Below are positions 19,801 to 24,084 of a stretch of 24,084 bases of DNA, in pieces. Under the pieces are notes generated by a model. That model did no database searches. It was not told where the DNA came from and was given only the letters and a program-made list of their open reading frames with translations. Where the stretch lies: contig NW_003140811.1 of NCBI RefSeq assembly GCF_000003605.2, positions 1,547,731 through 1,571,814 on the forward strand, in the 5' to 3' direction. Made by a program: the position numbers and the translations under genes. Positions within the stretch are counted from its first letter, which is position 1. The number at the start of each line of letters is the position of its first letter. The stretch is from Saccoglossus kowalevskii (taxonomy: Eukaryota; Hemichordata; Enteropneusta; Harrimaniidae).

Positions 19801-22800
19801 TAAAGCGGGGGAGTCGTCAACTGTGCACGCGTCACATGGCCATAGGCAATCTCCCAGGCAGAGTTCTATTTATACTTTCGGTGATCTAACCGCAAGGAAC
19901 TCTGGGAAGGAGAATGGGCCATAGGGTGTCATTGTTTACAGACAAGCGTCTACCCATGAGCCTTTGCGTTTTTTGCGCGTGCGCAGGTGACGACCCTCCC
20001 GCTTTAAGATATAGTTTAGATTTGTGATAAATAATCATAATTATATCCCCACAAATATATTGACGAAATTGATGTTTCTGAGGCAACTATATCCCGAGGG
20101 CAGATGAAATATTTTACAGCACTCAGATTCGACTCTCAGATGTCTGATTATTCCGACCATTTTATATAAGTTCTACAGTCTTTTATTAGGTGATATTTTC
20201 TAACTGATAAAATGTAACTTAAATGAATCTTATCTTAGGGATGGATTTCATAAACATGCTAAAATATTAAAAATATTAAACATTTTTCCGAAGAAAAGGT
20301 TCCATCCATAAAAATAGGGCAAATAAAAAGAAGGGTATCCGAACATGTTTCCATGGAAACGGCGACTTTGTGATTTCTCCACAACGTCAAGCCCCACTCA
20401 GGCAGCATTTTTATTATTTCATTATTATTATTTATTATTTCAAAATTCAAATAACAGATCGGTTACTCTTATTCGTTCTTTGAACCAAATTACCAATTTC
20501 TTTTACTCATTTAAAATGCCCCTACCCCATTGAGCTAGGCATAGTCTCTTACTAAATGACCACAACTGGAAACTGTAGTGAATATGGTTAAAATATGCAC
20601 TGAATTAAATATATAAATGATATTTATTACTGAGAAATTGGAAGAAAACCGAAGATGAAATACAGTATATGATAACACTGAGAATGAGTTGAAAAAAATA
20701 AAATCATGAAAAAGGAATTTGAGGAATTTGGCCTTCCGTGGCGTGATTTTCACTTGTGCCTCGCGTACCCGTATATAAATAATACAAGTGATTCCCCCCG
20801 GGGGAGGGGGCATGTGGCATAAACATATATGCTGTAGATAGGTGTGTGACAAAGAAGTGTTTACACGATATTACAACGTGAAGTCTTCTAATCACCAATA
20901 TGCATGCATAACGGTATTTTACGTGTAATAACATACAATTATATATACATTCTTAATTTCATAATTAATCTTACCGATTTATTTCACGACAAAAGATTAA
21001 TAAATTCATATACTAATATATTTATCTAATTCAATTTAGTTATCTATGGGTATTCTACGCCTCGGTTGGATCACCATATATCTATCGGATCCGTTCATTA
21101 AAGGGTATACTACGGGGTCAGGATTTCACGTATTCACGAGTCAGATAGACAATATGTTAGGAATAAGAGTTGGAGGTCGTTCCGGAGCGTTCAAATTATT
21201 CTACGTAAGTTTAATGCATATTATTATTTTTTTACTTAATTTATTTATTTATCTTCTTTTTTTATTGTTTCTTTAAAAGTATTTCGTATTATGATTTGAA
21301 CCAACGATAGAGTGTCAATGTTTCTGTGTTATATGCGTGTTTGCGTGACGCCTGAAACGATCGACCATTTTACGTCTACGTGACGAATCATTGCGATATC
21401 GTGCGAATCTACTCAACAGATATATGTTGAATTCGATTACTAGTCACGTTGAATAATGTGCAACTTCTCAGTGAATTTTCAACCGACACATCAAATTCAT
21501 ACCTAATATACGTCAACTAAATGTATTTTTTATTGATATTCACCTCCGACTTATTATGTATGCGAATAATGGCGTAGATAAATAAATATTGTTCTCTGTA
21601 GGAATATATAGAAATGCTTACGAGAATCGATGAATGGAACTATGTGACGATGCTCATATCGATTAGCTGTGTTCTTGTGTTGGTAATAATTAAAGACACT
21701 GAACGTAGATTTAAAAAACAACTACGTGGTATCCCATTGGCACCGGAGTTAGTTGTGGTAAGTGTTACTCACAAGATTGAGCCTGATTGGCTGCCCAGCC
21801 TATAACACCCAACATTTAGACCAATCAGAGAACAGCTTGTTTGTTTGCAGTAGGCAACGTATCAAATTCAGCTTTGTATACTTGCTCAACCGCAATTCAG
21901 TTAGGCGGCGCAAAATATTTCTTAGACATCGGTTACAAACATATTTCAGAAATAGTGATCTACAAGTTAAAGCGGGGGAAGTCGTCACCTGCGCATGCGC
22001 CAGATAGCCATAGCGTGTCATTGTTTACAAACAAGCGGCTACCAACGAGCCTTTGCATTTTTAGAGCGTGTTGTTATCGTCGCTTGGGACTCAATTCCCG
22101 CACATGCGCAAGTGACGACCCTCCCGCTTTAATATTCACCGTGTTATCGTTGTTCTTCTGTATAATCGTTAGTGAACTTCCTGTTCAGGATTATTTCAAC
22201 ATCAAATTATAAATTAAAATATTATATATAGATTTTTTGCGTCGCCATTTTTGATTGATCGTTCATCAGTTCATTCGGTCGATGTTTTATCTGACACAGG
22301 TAATATTTGGTACATTAGCCAGTTATTTATTGAACCTGGAAGAGAATTACAACGTGGATGTTGTTGGAGATATACCTGCAGGGTAGGTGATATTACATGG
22401 TATTGATTACTAAGATTAGGCATGTGGAGGAGGCAATAAAATACTTCACTATTACGATTTATTTATCATGATTATAAGACAATTTGTTCTCATTTAACAG
22501 GGTGCCTCGACCTACTCTACAATCAACTAAATACCTGACTTCGTTGATCGCGTCCGCGTTTCCGATCGCCATTGTAGCCTACGCCATTGGCATTGCCTTG
22601 GCGTCGCTGTTTTCCCAAAAACATAGCTATAAGATAGATGGAAATCAGGTATAGATTTTCTGCTTGTTCTTGTTTTTTTAATGCTGGCGATAAATAGACC
22701 ATTTTCCGTTTACTGCGAGAATCACGCGTTATGCGTGAAATTGAACGCAAAAACAGGACAAACAAAGATCATAGCGTCGCAGTGGCGTCAAACATCGCGT

Positions 22801-23475
22801 GGGATTCGAGATTTTTGGGAGATATTCAAGTTCTATGCCTAATGATGTGCTGGCCACATTTGATGATAGACAATTTCGATTAAGTTAGGATATTCGAAAG
22901 CAATAATCCTCTGTCGAAGATCGGCCGGTCGATGTGAGCTACGAAATAAAGATCGTTCGATTTTTGCGACAGACGTTCGACGCGCGTCTTTCATGCAACT
23001 CGCGAGATCTCGCAGTTGAACGGAAAATCACATATTACAATGCCTGGTTATACGATATTATGTGCAAAAATTACGCAAACACACAATGACGACTCTTAAA
23101 GCGTTTATTTATTTATAAGTTTATTTAAGTGTAATTTGAACACGCGCTGCGCGACAAAGGTAGCGTTTAAAACTACTGACTGTTTATTTTAGTATAGCAG
23201 ATGTGCATATACAATGTATTTATTTACATACGCTTTACCTCGATACAGGAAATGATAGCCTATGGTACAACTAACCTGGTGTGTTCATTTTTTTCCTGCT
23301 ATCCCGCCAGTACATCGTTGGCTCGTAGCTTGGTTCAAGAAGGTTCCGGAGCCACGTCACAGGTGTGTCACGATTCGACATTTACAAGTATGGCGTAGTT
23401 GATTTCATTTCTTCTATACCAAATAATATCTGACCAGCCTTTATTTGTTGGTTACTCGTGGCTAACATCACTCGA

Positions 23476-23506
<31 letters not shown>

Positions 23507-23594
23507 ATCGTTGCAGGTTGCCGGGTTTGTTAATAGTGGTTTGTTGTTGATAGTACTGCTATGGATTGGACCTTTGTTTGAGCAAGTGCCAACG
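16525..23594 (+). CDS. SLC26A: SLC26/SulP anion transporter, N-terminal and transmembrane part, gene 2, spliced and 3'-partial
   Basis: Nine exons (16525-16885, 18913-19023, 19473-19684, 21040-21204, 21602-21757, 22300-22382, 22501-22648, 23249-23362, 23517-23594) total 1428 bp and read through as residues 1-476. SLC26 marks in order are RPLY (40-43), PILSWLPAY (89-97), IPQGMAYAMLATLPPVFGLY (118-137), the GTCR motif, two N-glycosylation sequons in the extracellular loop (N193, N198), YLSDPFIKGYTTGSGFHVFTSQ, YNVDVVGDIPAG, KHSYKIDGNQ, and ARSLVQEGSGATSQ at the substrate site. The chain is cut in the membrane domain, so the STAS part lies to the right. The start ATG has A at -3 and is preceded by a splice acceptor, so a noncoding 5' exon is likely. 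The transported anion cannot be told from sequence. Departures from the family are given under findings. Confidence 0.95.
16886..17330 (+). other. Gene 2 intron 1, left part
   Basis: Unique AT-rich intron sequence between the exon 1 donor and the minisatellite. Nothing else recognised. Confidence 0.7.
17331..18606. repeat. 33-bp minisatellite, about 39 units, in gene 2 intron 1
   Basis: The unit is ATTGTAAACAGTC followed by ACACCTGTGTTAACATGGAG. Spacing is 33 bp with occasional indels. About 27 exact GTAAACA are seen by eye, with many GTTAAC and about 12 CACCTG. Left units carry CACACCTGT; from about 18160 most carry CGTACCTGT, so two subfamilies lie side by side. Because 33 is a multiple of three, long open frames appear on both strands (18063-18635). 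They are repeat artefacts, not genes. Confidence 0.95.
18607..18912 (+). other. Gene 2 intron 1, right part
   Basis: Unique AT-rich sequence from the end of the minisatellite to the exon 2 acceptor. Nothing else recognised. Confidence 0.7.
18913..19023 (+). CDS. SLC26A: Gene 2 coding exon 2: TM1 end, TM2 and GTCR motif
   Basis: The acceptor is GTTTCTATTTAG and the donor GTAAGA. The exon is 111 bp with both borders in phase 1. It encodes GMAYAMLATLPPVFGLY and FFAPIVYGITGTCRELAL, the region of the SulP family signature. Most relatives read GTSRHISVG where this one reads GTCRELALG. Confidence 0.95.
19024..19472 (+). other. Gene 2 intron 2
   Basis: A 449-bp intron. The open frame at 19190-19447 lies wholly inside it and shows no SLC26 block. 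Exons 2 and 3 join in frame without it. Confidence 0.75.
19473..19684 (+). CDS. SLC26A: Gene 2 coding exon 3: TM3, glycosylated loop, start of TM4
   Basis: The acceptor is TTGTCAATAG and the donor GTTAGC. The exon is 212 bp, phase 1 in and phase 0 out. It encodes TYSVTSIMVGSAIQGVVPQ (159-177), an acidic, Pro/Tyr-rich loop with sequons NVT (193-195) and NTT (198-200), and the helix DAAIILTLLVGIIQ. SLC26 proteins commonly carry N-glycans on this extracellular loop. Confidence 0.94.
19685..21039 (+). other. Gene 2 intron 3
   Basis: A 1355-bp intron holding the TTAA element at 19800-20007. A C6G5 stretch followed by AGGGGG near 20794-20810 could form a short hairpin. Open frames inside have no family likeness. 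Confidence 0.7.
19800..20007. mobile_element. TTAA-flanked MITE, copy 1 (piggyBac-like target site)
   Basis: TTAA at both borders encloses inverted ends AGCGGGGGAGTCGTCAACTG and, from the right in reverse complement, AGCGGGAGGGTCGTCACCTG. The ends extend about 30 bp into GCACGCG. Compared with copy 2 it has about 80 extra internal bases bounded by GGCCATAGG-like sequence. No coding capacity. It lies in intron 3 of gene 2. Confidence 0.75.
21040..21204 (+). CDS. SLC26A: Gene 2 coding exon 4: TM5-TM6 region
   Basis: The acceptor is TTCAATTTAG and the donor GTAAGT. The exon is 165 bp, phase 0 on both sides (residues 229-283). It encodes LSMGILRLGWITIYLSDPFI, KGYTTGSGFHVFTSQ and LGIRVGGRSGAFKLFY, which line up with the family blocks [20 protein letters not shown] and HVFTS. 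Confidence 0.95.
21205..21601 (+). other. Gene 2 intron 4
   Basis: A 397-bp intron with GTAAGT donor and CTCTGTAG acceptor. Nothing else recognised. Confidence 0.8.
21602..21757 (+). CDS. SLC26A: Gene 2 coding exon 5: membrane helix and RF.K..L linker
   Basis: The acceptor is GTTCTCTGTAG and the donor GTAAGT. The exon is 156 bp, phase 0 on both sides (residues 284-335). It encodes EYIEMLTRIDEWN, the hydrophobic helix VTMLISISCVLVLVIIK, and DTERRFKKQLRGIPLAPELVV, which matches the RFK.KLP.PIP.E block between two SLC26 helices. Confidence 0.94.
21967..22132. mobile_element. TTAA-flanked MITE, copy 2
   Basis: TTAA at both borders with ends AGCGGGGGAAGTCGTCACCT and, in reverse complement, AGCGGGAGGGTCGTCACTTG. 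The interior shares GTGTCATTGTTTACA and GAGCCTTTGC with copy 1. It has its own extra stretch of about 35 bp (around GTTATCGTCGCTTGGGACTC). It lies in intron 5. Confidence 0.75.
22300..22382 (+). CDS. SLC26A: Gene 2 coding exon 6: VVGDIPAG block
   Basis: The acceptor is TCTGACACAG and the donor GTAGGT. The exon is 83 bp, phase 0 in and phase 2 out. It encodes VIFGTLASYLLNLEENYNVD and VVGDIPAG, matching the conserved NVDVVG.IP.G of the family. The next intron is only 118 bp, so short introns exist in this gene. Confidence 0.94.
22501..22648 (+). CDS. SLC26A: Gene 2 coding exon 7: helix and KHSYKIDGNQ block
   Basis: The acceptor is CATTTAACAG and the donor GTATAG. The exon is 148 bp, phase 2 in and phase 0 out. 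It encodes VPRPTLQSTKYLTSLIAS, the helix AFPIAIVAYAIGIALASLF and QKHSYKIDGNQ. The last block is nearly the universal SLC26 motif KHGYQVDGNQ. Confidence 0.95.
22692..23036 (+). mobile_element. Terminal-inverted-repeat element, copy 2 (~345 bp)
   Basis: This is the reverse-complement partner of 10793-11163. It opens AATAGACCATTTTCCGTTTA and closes with ACGGAAAATCACATATT. It sits in intron 7 of gene 2, about 11.5 kb from copy 1. The interior is highly similar with a few short indels. No open frame for a transposase. Confidence 0.7.
23249..23362 (+). CDS. SLC26A: Gene 2 coding exon 8: substrate-site helix (ARSLVQEGSG)
   Basis: The acceptor is CTCGATACAG and the donor GTGTGT. The exon is 114 bp, phase 0 on both sides (residues 413-450). 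It encodes EMIAYGTTNLVCSFFSCYPA and STSLARSLVQEGSGATSQ. The family consensus is SLSRSLVQEGTGGKTQ, where the Ser-Arg pair caps the helix at the central anion site. Here the pair is Ala437-Arg438. Confidence 0.95.
23476..23509. repeat. TA microsatellite next to exon 9 acceptor
   Basis: About 17 AT/TA dinucleotides, broken once by TT, end 7 bases before the AG of the acceptor (CGTTGCAG). They take the place of the usual polypyrimidine tract. Confidence 0.9.
23517..23594 (+). CDS. SLC26A: Gene 2 coding exon 9: membrane helix, last exon seen
   Basis: The acceptor is ATCGTTGCAG, just after a TA repeat, and the donor is GTAAGT. The exon is 78 bp, phase 0 on both sides (residues 451-476). It encodes VAGFVNSGLLLIVLLWIGPL and FEQVPT, matching the family helix that ends in FE.LP. 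The next exon is outside the window. Confidence 0.92.
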
Positions 23595-24084
23595 GTAAGT
23601 CACAGCATACTAAACACAAATTCCCTATAATTAAAGTCGATGTTTCTATGGAAATCGTTAAGGTAGCAAAGTACGAGGTTTCGGTGGTTTGGAAACAAAA
23701 ATGTTATCTCCACCCACATTCATACTGCATTATGTTGTAGAAGAACATGCGCCAAAATGTGCATTAAAATGAAATCAATATTATCGAGCATTGTAAACTA
23801 CTACACAGATGAGCAACAACTTGAACATTCTATGTTTTCATCAATAACATTTTATCTGATAAAGAGAAATCTATACACATCATGACTAGGAATGACAAAT
23901 AAACATACTTATGTTACTTTACTTTCAAATTTATTGGTGCTTTATTAATTACATTCTTCGGCCTTCAGAGTAATTATTTTACTTTATATTCAAATGTATT
24001 GCTGCATTTTTTGGACACCATCGCCATCTCCACATTTTTCAGTTGACAATTTTGTTTTTCAGTTGACAATTTTTGTTTTGACAA
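23595..24084 (+). other. Gene 2 intron 9 (left part), runs off window
   Basis: Starts with a GTAAGT donor. A near-duplicate TCAGTTGACAATTTTTGTTT lies at the right edge (about 24041-24080). No further exon seen. Confidence 0.7.

Overview
This is spliced animal (metazoan) nuclear DNA. The window is AT-rich, coding sequence comes in short exons with GT..AG borders, and miniature inverted-repeat elements, a minisatellite and simple repeats fill introns and spacers. No bacterial-style operon or RNA gene was seen. The intron-rich SLC26 genes and many small foldback elements suggest a marine invertebrate, but I cannot name the phylum.

Layout, all on the + strand. (1) 1-5033: the 3' end of a first SLC26 anion-transporter gene. 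Four exons (1969-2175, 2709-2925, 4501-4625, 4977-5033) encode the C-terminal 201 residues: the cytoplasmic STAS domain and a C-terminus ending in the PDZ ligand ETKF. (2) 5034-about 16400: about 11.4 kb without a recognisable protein gene. It holds candidate poly(A) signals, TGACGT-rich and CAAGACT-rich tracts, hairpins, two duplicated blocks, two ZNF143/Staf-like sites, and one of two copies of a ~350-bp terminal-inverted-repeat element. (3) 16525-23594: the 5' part of a second SLC26 gene. Nine coding exons join in frame to give residues 1-476, covering the acidic, Cys-rich N-terminus and most of the transport domain. The gene runs off the right edge.

The two genes lie head to tail, so this is a local SLC26 cluster. 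Gene 1 ends like an apical, PDZ-scaffolded exchanger. Gene 2 is a divergent paralogue: the serine equivalent to prestin S398 is alanine, the GTSR motif is GTCR, and five cysteines cluster just before TM1. Its first coding intron carries a ~1.27-kb minisatellite of about 39 units of 33 bp, most with an exact forkhead motif (GTAAACA), an E-box-like CACCTG/TACCTG and a GTTAAC palindrome. This is the most unusual non-coding feature in the window.

Exon borders come from splice signals, reading-frame continuity and recalled SLC26 family motifs. No alignment or database search was run.
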